A model generated the notes under the pieces. That model saw only the letters and a list, made by a program, of their open reading frames with translations, was not told where the DNA came from and made no database searches. Made by a program: the position numbers and the translations under genes. Shown here piece by piece: positions 1-9,741 of a stretch of 64,000 bases of DNA; position 1 is the first letter of the stretch, and every line of letters begins with the position of its first letter. The stretch comes from Myotis daubentonii (taxonomy: Eukaryota; Chordata; Mammalia; Chiroptera; Vespertilionidae). The stretch is from assembly GCF_963259705.1 (NCBI RefSeq), contig NC_081841.1, forward strand, positions 119,607,033-119,671,032, in the 5' to 3' direction.

Positions 1-65
1 CTTCACTAAAGGTCTTTTATCTCTTTCATAGGATAGGGACTCTTTTTGAACCTTTTGAGGTTCTT

Positions 66-1243
66 CTTTTTTCTTTACACCACCCCCCTGTCCCTGCCTT
101 CCTTCTGAAGTTTGCCAGTCTGTTCAATGCTTCTCTATCTCTGGATCTATTTTTGTTCATCAGTTCATGTTGTTCATTATGTTCCACAAATGAGTAAGAT
201 CATGTGACATTTGTCTTCCTCTGACTGGCTTATTTCACTTAGCATAATGCTCTCCAGTTACATCCATGCTGTTGTGAATGGTAAGAGTTCTTTCTTTTTT
301 ACAGCAACATAATATTCATTCCATTGTGTAGATGTGCCACAGATTTTTAATCCACTCATCTGCTGATGGGCACTTAGGCTGTTTCCAAACCTTCACTATT
401 GTAAATTGTGCTGCTATGAACATAGGGGTGCATATATCCTTTCTAACTGGTGTTTCTGCTTTCTTGGGATATATTCATAGAAGTGGGATTACTGGGTCAA
501 ATGGAAGTTGCATTTTTAATTTTTTGAGTAAACGCCATACTGTTTTCCTCAGTAGCTGCACCAGTCTGCTTTCCCACCAGCAGTGCAAGAGGGTTCCTTT
601 TTCTCTGCATCCTCTCCAGCACTTGTCGTTTGTTGATTTGCTGATGATAGCCATTCTGACAGGTGTGAGATGGCACCTCATTGTCATTTTGATTTGCATC
701 TCTCAGATGATTAGTGACTTTGACCATGTTTTCATATGTCTTTTGGCCTTCTGTATGTCCTCTTTCATAAAGTATCTATTTAGGTCCTCTGACCATTTTT
801 GATTGGATTGTTTATCTTCCTTTTGTTAAGTTGTATGAGTTCCCTATTAAATTTGGAGATTAAACCCTTATTGGAGATAACATTGGCAAATAAGTTCTCC
901 CATGCAGTGGGATTTCTTGTTGTTTTGTTGATGGTTTCTTTTGCTGTGCAGAAGCTTTTTATTTTGGGGTAGTCTCATTTGTTTATATTCTCCTTAGTTT
1001 CCACTGCCCTAGGAGCTGCACCAGTAAAGATATTACTATGAGAAATGTCTGCTATTTTGCTACCTATGTTTTCTTCTAATATTTTTATGGTTTCCCATCT
1101 TATGTTTAAGTCCTTTATCCATTTTGAGTTTAGTTTTTGTATGGCGTGAGTTGGTGGTCTAGTTCCATTTTTTGCATCTATCTGTCCAATTTTCCCAACA
1201 TCATTTATTGAAGAGACTGTCTTGACTCCATTTTATGCCTGTG
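66..1243 (-). mobile_element. 5'-truncated L1 (ORF2 C-terminus plus 3' UTR)
   Basis: The sequence reads as the antisense of L1: a 3' UTR and poly(T) start near 62-76, then the ORF2 C-terminus. The perfect 10-bp direct repeat TGAGGTTCTT at 56-65 and 1244-1253 is the target-site duplication, so both ends are fixed. The frame is broken; pieces of the CCHC-like ORF2 tail region are recognisable around 500-730 on the minus strand. It is dead on arrival, since EN and RT are absent. Confidence 0.93.
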
Positions 1244-1253
1244 TGAGGTTCTT

Positions 1254-1963
1254 TTTTTTTATTAATCAGTAAACACAGACTTCTTAATGGCTATTATAAT
1301 AAGGAAAGTATTGAAATTCAGAAAGTCACTATTGAGGAAAAATAGGGGCATTGTACTTTTCTAGTCTAAGAAGGTGAAGGTGAACAGTGCCCCAGTGTTC
1401 ATTCTCAATATTTGGTTTTGCACTACTATAAAGGAAGCTAGCTTGCTTCTGTTTAAATTTGGGTAATTTCAGAGGAAAATTCAGTACCATATACTAGATG
1501 AGATTCAATGAATGAATGAACAGAATGAAATGAAGAGATAATTTCAAAAAATTGTCATGATTATTAACAAATTGCTAGTGCACATGAGATTGAGGATGAA
1601 GATAAGTAGACTATGACCTAAACTGGGAAGAATCGAGTGAGACAAATGTACATATATGCGGTTAAAGAAAATAACTTCCTTGTTCACACAGGTATAATTC
1701 TTTGCTACCTGAAGATGTAATTATGGTTGAGTGGTGAGGTGATATGAGTTAGTTACTCAAGTGGGATTCCTGTTGAGGTTTGACAGTTGAGGAATTATTG
1801 GTGCTCTCATTCTGATGTGTTGATGTACCATAGATTCTCTGGAGACCTTGATGACCAGACAGACAAAAATGAATCCTTAAAGATTATATTAGTGTCTAAG
1901 GATGGGATACTATCTTTGCCCCGTTTTCTATATTTCTTAAATATGTATCTATTTTATAATAAA
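1254..1963. other. No recognisable feature
   Basis: AT-rich sequence with no coding frame, hairpin or repeat family that I recognise. It probably represents old unique intergenic or intronic DNA. Confidence 0.5.
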
Positions 1964-2529
1964 CTAGAGGCCCGGTGCATGAAATTCATGCACTGAGGGG
2001 GTGTCCCTCAGCCCAGCCTGCACCCTCTTCAATCTGGGAACCCTTGGGGGATGTCTGACTGCTGGTTTAGGCCCGATCACTGTGAGATCAGGCCTAAACC
2101 GGCAGTCAGACATCCCTGTCACAATCCAGGACTGCTGGCTCCCAACTGCTTCCCTGCCTGCCTGCCTGATTGCCCCTGACCACTTCTGCCTGCCAGCCTG
2201 ATCACCCCCTAACCACTCCCCTGCCAACCCAATTGCCCCAAACTGTCCTCCCCTGCCAGCCTGGTTGCCCCCAACTGCCCTCCCCTGCAGGCCTGATCCC
2301 CCCCAACTGCCCTCCCCTTTAGGCCTGGTCCTCCCCAACTGCCCTTCCCTGCTGGTCTGGTTGCCCCTAACTGCCCTCCCCTGCTGGCCAGATCACCCAA
2401 AATTGCCCTCCCCAGCCTGCCATCTTGTGGTGGCCATCTTTTGACCACATGGAGGTGGCCATCTTTGACCTCATGGGGGTGGCCATCTTGTGCGAGAGCA
2501 TGATGGTCACTTTGCATATTATCTCTTTA
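1964..2529 (-). mobile_element. HeliBat-type Helitron, tandem unit 1
   Basis: The 3' end, read on the minus strand, is the hairpin GCATGAAATTCATGC followed by GGGCCTCTAG. The 5' region ends at TTTGCATATTATCTCTTTA, so the outermost 5' bases are missing where unit 2 abuts. The interior is a degenerate C-rich tandem repeat (2150-2420). Repeated GGCCATCTT motifs lie near 2418-2490. There is no RepHel coding sequence, so it is non-autonomous. Confidence 0.9.
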
Positions 2530-2995
2530 CTAGAGGCCCACTGCACAAAAATTTGTGCATTCGGGGGTAGGGCATCCCTTAGCCTGGACTGTGCCTTCTC
2601 GCAGTCTGGGACCCCTCCGGGGTGAGCACTTGCTGGCTTGGGCCTGCTCCCCAGGGGATTGGGCCTAAGACGGCAATCAGACATCCGTCTGGCAGCCCGG
2701 CAGCCCTCAGGGGATGTCTACTTGCCAGCAGGGAGCAGACCTAAGCTGCAGTCAGACATCCTTAGCGCTGCTGAGGAGGCAAGAGAGGCTCCCACCACCA
2801 CTGCTGTACTGGCAGCCATCAGCCTGGCTTGTGGCTGAGCAGAGCCTTCCCCTTTGTGAGCTCACTGACCACCAGAGGGCAGCTCATGCATTGAGCATCT
2901 GCCCCCTGGTGGTCAGTGTGTGTCATAGTGACCAGTCATTCCCAGTCTTTCTGCTGTTAGGGTCAGTTTGCATATTACCCTTTTACTATATAGGA
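2530..2995 (-). mobile_element. HeliBat-type Helitron, tandem unit 2
   Basis: It runs from CTAGAGGCCC (3' end, with the hairpin GCACAAAAATTTGTGC) to CCCTTTTACTATATAGGA (5' end). It contains the inverted repeat TGACCACCAG...CTGGTGGTCA at 2866-2915. The cargo resembles the inverse of the plus-strand Helitron at 34380-34842, so they belong to one subfamily. Non-autonomous. Confidence 0.92.
2866..2915. promoter_or_regulatory. Palindromic pair of CTCF-like motifs in a Helitron
   Basis: TGACCACCAGAGGGCAGC (2866-2883, plus) fits the CTCF core consensus YGRCCASYAGRKGGCRSY at every position by eye. The facing copy at 2898-2915 (minus) fits at 17 of 18. The arms are about 14 bases apart and could also form a hairpin in single-stranded DNA. 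CTCF binding is an inference; a structural role in Helitron replication is the alternative. Confidence 0.5.
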
Positions 2996-3678
2996 TAGAG
3001 GCCTGGTGCACGGTTGGGGGCCATCTGGTTTGCCCTGAAGGGTGTCCTGGATCAGGGTGGGGGTCCCCACTGGGGTGCCTGGCCAGCCTGGGTGAGGGGA
3101 TGATGGCTGTTTGCAGCTGGTCACACCCCCTTCAGGGTGGGTGTCCCCACTGGGGTGCCTGGCCAGTCTGGGTGAGGGGCTGAGGGCTGTTTTCAGGCTG
3201 GCGGTGACTGTACCTCCGAGCCTCTTTTTTTTTTTTTTTTCCCTGAGATTTATTTACCTTCTATAGCTGTGACTGGAGCTGAGAGTCGGCTCCAGCTCTG
3301 AGGCCCGGCTCCAGCTCTGAGGCTGTGGCTGGCTGAAAGCAGGTATCTGGGGTTTGTTTGGCTTCTATTATTGAAACATTGTTGCTGTCCTGCTCGCTCC
3401 AGCTCTGAGACTTTGGGTGGCTGAAAGCAGGTATCTGAGGTTTGTTAAGCTTCTATAATTGAAACATTGTTGCTTCTGGATCTCAGAGCTGGACCACGGC
3501 AGGCGGAGAAGCTTGACTTCCTCCATCACTGGAGCAAGCAAGCCTCATGTTCACTTCAGCTGCGTGTCTTCCGGCCACCATCTTTGTTAGCAGTTAATTT
3601 GCATATCCTGCTGATTAACCAATGGGAAGCGTAGCAGAGGTATGGTCAATTACCATGTTTGTCTATTATTAGGTAGGA
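2996..3678 (-). mobile_element. HeliBat-type Helitron, tandem unit 3 (composite partner)
   Basis: Starts ATAGAGGCCTGGTGCA (3' end lacking the usual terminal G of CTAG) and ends TTATTAGGTAGGA (5' end). The cargo includes a poly(T) run at 3223-3240 and a duplicated cassette with CCAGCTCTGAG and GCTGAAAGCAGGTATCTG. The same unit with the same altered junction recurs at 25125-25765 and 58683-59321. A perfect octamer (ATTTGCAT) lies at 3597-3604 near the 5' end. Confidence 0.9.
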
Positions 3679-3688
3679 TTGCATAGGA

Positions 3689-3942
3689 CTAGAAGCCTGG
3701 TGCATGAAATTTGTGCACGGGTGGTCCCTAGGCCTGTCTGGCAAACAGTGCTGGCCAGGGCCTTCATTCCATTGGCTGCTGGCTGTCAGCCAGGTCCTTT
3801 CTTCCCCTGGTTGCTGGCTGGGGCCTTCCTTCAATCCACGCTGCCCCCTGGTCGTCAGCACACATTTTAGCAAGTGGTCAAACTCCCAGTCGGTCGAACT
3901 CCCGAGGGGACAATTTGTGTATTAGCCTTTCCTTGTATAGGA
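3689..3942 (-). mobile_element. HeliBat-type Helitron, tandem unit 4
   Basis: A short (254 bp) unit from CTAGAAGCCTGG (3' end, hairpin GCATGAAATTTGTGC) to CCTTGTATAGGA (5' end). One arm of the CTCF-like palindrome is at 3840-3857 (minus) with a single mismatch. It is separated from unit 3 by about 10 bp. Confidence 0.85.
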
Positions 3943-4170
3943 TAATATGAGAGGAAACAGGTTGTACTTTCCATTAAACAAATTTAGTGTTTTGGAGGCG
4001 TTAGATATGTTTCTGCCTTTGTAGCATCATCCCAGGCTGACCAAAGTATTCTTGTTTAATGACCTGTGAAAAGTCATGGAGCTCACAGAGGCCAATTCTG
4101 GAGGTTTAACTTTTTATATGTGTTTTTTGTTTTTTGGTTTTTTTTTATATGATCCCACTGGCACTCCTCC

Positions 4171-4697
4171 TGTCAGGGCCAGCCTGACAGGGTTGAGCCG
4201 GGCTGAGGCAGGGAGGTGGGAATTGAGAAAAGAAAGAAAGACAGGAAAGCGGGGTCGGGAAGACCCCAGTTCTCTTGAGGAACTGAAGCGAGTTTATTAG
4301 CTATACAATCCTATTTATACACAACACACTGAATAGGAGGTCTGTCAAGAGGAATGTATTCTTTGCTCCTCTTAATCTCTAAGGGAGAGACACAGCAGAA
4401 GGACAAGTTCTCAGTACAGCATATCTCAGTAAATAGTTACAGACTTCTTGGTAAGCTGTGAAAGGCTGTTCTCATTCTACAAATGTTACTCCCATTCTAC
4501 TGATAATCGCTATCCAAACAAGTCTGGGAAAGCTGTGTGGGTAAGGGTCCCAGCCTTGCTAGCCCCTGCAGATGCAAGGACCTTGCCAGCTTACATCTGG
4601 CCCCCAACATCCTCCCTTTGACTAACTCTTGCCTGGTTCACAGGTTATCTGTCTTCCAGCATCATTGAATCCTCAGGGCCTGACCTGGCTCCTGACA
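4171..4697 (-). mobile_element. Solo LTR, betaretrovirus-like (ERV2/ERVK-type), family 1
   Basis: The 527-bp sequence starts TGTCAGG and ends CCTGACA, giving the TG...CA inverted ends of an LTR. On the minus strand TATAAATAG (4311-4319) is followed within about 20 bases by AATAAA (4293-4298), the compact TATA/poly(A) spacing of betaretroviral LTRs with a short R. No internal gag/pol sequence is present. I could not find a matching 6-bp target duplication, so the flanks may have decayed. Confidence 0.75.
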
Positions 4698-5373
4698 GGC
4701 AAGAGACACTCAGTAAATGTAGAATTGAACTGAATTGGATTAATCACAAGGGACAGTGGTTAAGATGGTGAACACCAGTGCAAAGGAAAACTAAAACCTC
4801 ATGGATAATGGAGGAAGGGATTAATTTAATCCTTGGATACAGAGGGAAAGCCTATTTAAAAAATAAATGAAACAATGTGGTCTACCCCTCACATGTCAAG
4901 ACTGCCTGAATGGGTAGATTTTATAGCAGATAAAGGAAATGGCATTGGGATTCTTAAAGGTTTCAAACCAAATTATGATTTTGTTATCTTCTGAGTTTTG
5001 TTAGAAGCAATGTTAAAATTAAAATCAATTTTTCCTGGTTCTCACTGTTGCTTTTAATTTCTGCTACATTATTGTTGCTGTTCAAGTTCACTAAAAATTT
5101 AATATCAGCGAACCTCAGATTTGTATGCTATGCCAATGTTGAGACTTCTATTCACTGATGTGCTTATTTAACTAATGTCTGCTTGATGTGCTTATTTAAC
5201 TAATGTCTGTTCTCAAGTAGCTTTTCAGTATTTTAAGATATTTGAGGTTGACTAAGAAATCCTAATTTTCTCTCCTGAATAGATTTAATTATTTAAAAGT
5301 TATTATTAAAGAGTCGTCTACTAATGAGCCAAAAGATTCTAATGATAACACCAGATATGTGGTAAATTTTTAA
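4698..5373. other. Low-repeat DNA with a 28-bp tandem duplication
   Basis: No gene seen. The first 50 bases (…CACTCAGTAAATG…) look like a MIR tail. A 28-bp direct duplication occurs at 5157-5184 and 5185-5212 with only terminal differences, suggesting a recent slippage or repair event. Confidence 0.6.
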
Positions 5374-5736
5374 TCCTATATAATAGAAGCCCAGTGACCT
5401 AACCGTGGAACAACCAGAACGACCAGGCGACCAGTTGCTATGACACGCACTGACCACCAGGGGGTAGACACTCAACACAGGAGCTGCCCCCTGGTGGTCA
5501 GTGTGCTCCCACAGTGGGAGTGCTGCTTAGCTGACTGGGATGAGTGGTGGTCCCACAGTGGGAGGAGCCACTCAGAGGGCAGGTCCACAGCCACTTGGCT
5601 AACCAGGATGAGCAGCGGTGCTCCCATAGTGGAGCAGCTGCCCAGCTGACTGGGATGAGTGGTGCTCCCAGAGTGGGCCGATCCCTGCAGGACACAACCC
5701 CCACCAGTGCACAAATCCCATGCACCGGGCCTCTAG
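5374..5736 (+). mobile_element. HeliBat-type Helitron, complete
   Basis: A complete copy: 5' TCCTATATAATAGAAG, 3' hairpin (GTGCACAAATCCCATGCAC) and GGGCCTCTAG. The bases either side of the insertion are A and T, as expected. The CTCF-like palindrome lies at 5451-5500. The interior has short repeats of the type GTGGGAG...GCTGACTGGGATGAG. No coding sequence. Confidence 0.95.
5451..5500. promoter_or_regulatory. Palindromic pair of CTCF-like motifs in a Helitron
   Basis: The minus-strand arm 5483-5500 reads TGACCACCAGGGGGCAGC, a full fit to the CTCF core consensus. The plus arm 5451-5468 has two mismatches. The arrangement is the same as at 2866-2915 although the Helitron cargo differs. Confidence 0.5.
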
Positions 5737-6131
5737 TTAATTATAAAATGAAAGTTTAACAGTGCTGTAAACACAGTACTCAGCAATTATGTGTTGCAGT
5801 TAGCTTATACCAAGCAGCTTGCTAGAGCTGATTATTAAAATTTTAAGAAATTTCTGTGGCAGTTGTTAAACAGCAGCTTTGAAATTGGCCATAGATTTCA
5901 TAGTGGGAATATTTACACCGTGGAAATATGCAGTGGCTACAAATCAACTCCCCAGACTCTTTCCCTGTATCCCCACCCAGAAAGCCAGTTGAAAAATGTT
6001 TATCAACTCTCCACTGGATGTAGGTCCTATTTTTATTAAATGATTTTTAAATTGAGCATAATATGTTAGAGCATTTATTTTTTATGTTATGAAAGTTCTA
6101 CCATTATTGCCACTTTTGCTATCTTTCCATA
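5737..6131. other. No recognisable feature
   Basis: Low-repeat AT-rich DNA between a Helitron and a short L1. No frame, RNA gene or repeat recognised. Confidence 0.5.
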
Positions 6132-6139
6132 ACCAATTT

Positions 6140-6469
6140 ATTTTTTATTTAATTTTTTAATTTATTGATTAAGGTGTTACATATGTGTCCTTATCCCCCT
6201 CATCCCCCCCCCCCCCCACTTATGCCCTCACGCCCTGGTGTCTGTGTCCATTGGTTAGGCTTATATGCATGCATACAAGTTCTTTGGGTGACCTCTACTC
6301 CTTACCCCAACTCTCCCCTACCTTCCCCCTGAGGTCTGATGGTCTGATCATTGCTTCTCTGTCTTTGGATCTGTTTTTGTTCATCAGTTTATGTTGTTCA
6401 TTATATTCCATAAATGAGTGAGATCATGCGATATTTATCTTTCTCTGACTAGCTTATTTTGCTTAGCAT
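6140..6469 (-). mobile_element. 5'-truncated L1, 3' UTR only
   Basis: Antisense L1 3' UTR with an AT-rich tail at the left and a C14 run near 6206. The 8-bp repeat ACCAATTT (6132-6139 and 6470-6477) is the likely target duplication. Confidence 0.85.
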
Positions 6470-6477
6470 ACCAATTT

Positions 6478-7677
6478 CTAACCAGTTTCTTAAGGTTAAT
6501 GATTATACATTAAAAAATACTTTTTATCAACCACAAATATGATTTTAGAGAAAATTAAATAAATTATAAATCTGAATAATTTATCATATTTTTGGGGTGT
6601 CAGTTTTAACTTAGGATAACATTGTAAAGAGATGAAATCGGATACACAAAAAAGAATAAAAAGGGGCAATAGATCATTAAGGTAAGAGAGCATGAATTTT
6701 CATTTAAGTTTTAAATGTAATTGGCAAAGAATTCTGTGACATCACATGGGACAGCCTGACAACTGGCTGGGTTAGAGAAGTTCGAGCATGAGAAAGTAGA
6801 ATGATCAGAGAATTGGGAAGTTTATTTTAGAAAATAATACTTTAATGGAAGAGACCTAGCAACAACCAGATTCTCAGAGTGCATTAAATGTCTCCTGAAA
6901 GTTTGTTAGATGCTTTCAGATATTCACCTGCTCTTTCAGGTCATTAGGGTTTGGCAGATCTTAGAATGTAATCAGAATATGCTCATGTTTCTTAAGCAAC
7001 AACACTTGCCTGAAATGGTCAGGCACAATACAAAACAATCTAAAATACTACAGTCTCTTCAACCCAGCACCTTACAATCAGTCCAGACAACAATAGCTTT
7101 TTTTTTTTTTCTGCAGTGTTTTGTTACAGTTTCTTGGGCTTACCATTGTCTTTGGAAAGTGGTGTGCAGGAGGATAAGACAGAAAGTGCATAGAAGTTAT
7201 GAGATAAGAGTTTAAAGGAAGAGGGAGGAAGAGGGTAGGTACAGAATGGGGTAAGAGGAGGAGATAGAGTAAATAACTATGAGTAGAAAATTATATATGA
7301 ACCCCCTCCTGGCCCCCTTCCACTTTCATCCCCACAACCCAACTGCCAGGGCTGTTTCCAGAGCCAAAGGAGGCAGGGAATCAAGTCCTAAGAACTCCGA
7401 AGTGATTGTCTGTAAGTGCTATGATTCCTGGCTTACAAATGCTGAAAAGTAAGTCATAAACTTGAACACCATGAGTGCTCTTGAGCATTATAGACAAGGA
7501 AAGAAAGAAGTTGACTTTCTTGAGAGCTCACAACACAGCTCATTACTAAGAAAGCTGAGATTAAAGTATCTTATTTTCGAATTTAGTGCTGTTTCCAGTA
7601 TCTTATGCTTGTACATCACTGAATTTAACTTACAGTCTCATTTTTTTTCTATAAATACCCTGGAAATTATTATTAAA
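6478..7677. other. Low-repeat stretch
   Basis: About 1.2 kb with no recognised element. It has a T13 run near 7098 and a GA-rich patch at 7215-7275. The open frames of 101 and 122 codons here lack any domain or conserved motif that I know. Confidence 0.5.
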
Positions 7678-8063
7678 CTGGAGTCCTGGTGTACGAATTT
7701 GTGCACAGATGGGGTCCCTTCACCTGGCTGGCGATCGGGTCCAATCTGGGCCGTCTTGCCCAGTCCTGATCAGAGCCTATCAGGGTGGCCAGGTGGGGGA
7801 AGAGACTGTGGTAGGTTGGCCAGCTGGTAGAGGGACCCGTGGGTGGTTGGCCGGTCAATCGGCTGTGGGGAAAGACTGCAAAGGATTGGCCAACCAGGGG
7901 GAAGGAACTCAGGAGGTTGGCCAGCCACGGGAGGTTGGCTGTGGGAGTGCACCGACCACCAGTGGGCAGCTCCTATGGTGAGTATCTGCCCCCTGGTGGT
8001 CAGTGCACATTATAGCAACCTGTCGTTTGGTCATTTGGTTGCTTAGGCTTTTATATATATAGA
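7678..8063 (-). mobile_element. HeliBat-type Helitron
   Basis: Decayed 3' end (CTGGAGTCCTGG with hairpin GTACGAATTTGTGCAC) and 5' end GGCTTTTATATATATAGA. It carries the CTCF-like palindrome at 7953-8002. Cargo is a degenerate G-rich repeat around GGTTGGCCAG. Non-autonomous. Confidence 0.9.
7953..8002. promoter_or_regulatory. Palindromic pair of CTCF-like motifs in a Helitron
   Basis: The plus arm CGACCACCAGTGGGCAGC (7953-7970) has one mismatch to the CTCF core consensus. The minus arm 7985-8002 also has one. Spacing matches the copies at 2866-2915 and 5451-5500. Confidence 0.5.
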
Positions 8064-8305
8064 TTGAGTGAGACATTGTTTTGGGGTAAGAGCCTCACTA
8101 CTGTGAGAAAAACACAAGACTGAAAAATAGAGTCTATTACCACAGGGGAATATTCTGAGATCAGAAAGTCAAAATGTAATCTATATTCCAAATATATGCA
8201 AAGGAAAATATAAACATAAGTACTCCATGTAAAGTAAAATAATACTTTATTCAAGTATTATTAAGATATAATAATTGTTGATTCCCTAAGCAATATATAA
8301 AAATA

Positions 8306-8808
8306 CTAGAGGCCCAGTGCATGAAAATTCATGCACTGAAGGGGGAGGGGGTCCCTCAGCCCAGCCTGCCCCCTCTCACAGTCTGGGAGTCCTCAGGGGC
8401 TGGAGGCGACCCAGCAATCAGGGAAAGGCAATGGCCCTATCACACCTCCGCTGCTGCCACTGTTGGCAGAGCAAGCCTTGGCTGACCCTGCCTGCGCCTC
8501 AGTCTGGCCCTGGGCACCTGGGCAGCCACCATTCAAGGCTTGCCTGCACCTTGGGCCAGCCCTGGGCGGCTGGGGGGCTGAGGGGACTGGGAGACTCCGG
8601 AGGCAGGCGTGCAGAGTGGCCCGGCCCGCCACATGCCTGCCGCCCCAATGGGGCTGAGGGGACTGGGCGTCGCCATCTTGTGGCTATGGGCACCACCATC
8701 TTTGAGGGCGTGACAGTCAATTAGCATATTCCTTCCTTATTGGCTGTGGGCTCTGCCATCTTTGAGAGAGGGGCAGTCAATTAGCATATTCCCTCTTTAT
8801 TAGATAGA
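8306..8808 (-). mobile_element. HeliBat-type Helitron with duplicated 5' terminus
   Basis: The 3' end is CTAGAGGCCC with a perfect hairpin (GCATGAAAATTCATGC). The 5' end is CCCTCTTTATTAGATAGA. The 5' terminal module (GCCATCTTTGAG...GCAGTCAATTAGCATATTCC) occurs twice in tandem, at about 8694-8740 and 8756-8808. The high GC content at 8340-8660 is Helitron cargo rather than a CpG island of a gene. Confidence 0.92.
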
Positions 8809-9140
8809 ATACTATTTTTAGTTGTTTATTTATTGTGCTAACATGTAAAATATTCTCAAGAATTTTACCAATAAAAGCATTTCCCTGGTGAAAGGTTTCC
8901 ACTTTTAGCCCATATCCAGTGCTAAATCTATAGAATGGCTCCTCCTAGGCTACCATGGAACATTTAGCCAGGGAAAGGCATGAGCTTAGCAATGGGGCAT
9001 GGAGTTGAGTTGCTCATTCAAAAACATCCATGGATCTGGCAGCCTCTCCATGGGTGGATGCCCTGTCTTCTCATTTGACAGCTGATTCCCATGCATGTGA
9101 ACCTGGATCTTGTTTTAATCACTATACAGCCACTACTGGA
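8809..9140. other. No recognisable feature
   Basis: Low-repeat DNA between a Helitron and the start of an L1 remnant. Nothing identified. Confidence 0.45.
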
Positions 9141-9218
9141 TTTTTTGTCATCTTTTGAATGGTGTCTATATATAAATTTTGAAGATTAGGCCCTTATATC
9201 TCTCTCTATCTCTCTCTT

Positions 9219-9741
9219 TCTAGATATATATAAAGAGCCACTGTTCGTAATATCCAAAATGACCAAAGGCTTGACCGAACGCCAGACTGCATGTGCAGCA
9301 GGCTCTGGTGGGTGGGGACTGGTGAGCAGGCTGAACTGCTGTCCTGGGTTCTGGCCACCTGTGGTGGAAGTCCGTCCTGGGTCCTGGAGCAGTGGTGAGG
9401 CGAGGGCAATTTTGCTGAGCTTGGCGTGGTGGGAGGAGCCTCTCGGAGCAGTGGTGGGGTGGGGGGGATTTTGCGGAGCATGGTGGGGCGGGAAGAGCCT
9501 GTTGGAGCAGTGGCAGGGCAGGGGGAATTTCACGGAGCATGGCAGGGCAGGAGGAGCCTCTCGGAGCAGTGGAGTGGCAGGGGGAGCCTCACAGGCTGTC
9601 GAGAAGCCATGAGCATCGCAGAGCATCCCGGGATGGGGAGCTTCACGTAGTATTGCAGGGTGGCAGAGGCCATGTGACAGAGGCCAGGCTAGGCCTAGGG
9701 ACCCTACCCTCGCATGATTTTGGGCACGCTGGGCCCTCTAG
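9219..9741 (+). mobile_element. HeliBat-type Helitron nested in L1
   Basis: The 5' end is TCTAGATATATATAAAGAGCC and the 3' end is GCATGATTTTGGGCACGCTGGGCCCTCTAG, followed by T. The L1 sequence is interrupted by it (…TTAGGCCCTTAT / ATAACATTGGC…). Cargo is a degenerate ~55-bp repeat with GGAGCCTCTCGGAGCAGTGG at 9380-9600. A (TC)-rich run precedes the 5' end. Confidence 0.85.

Noticed and set aside
8340..8660. CpG island or promoter of a host gene
   Set aside because: The GC-rich block lies between the two ends of a Helitron and is low in CpG relative to its GC content by eye.
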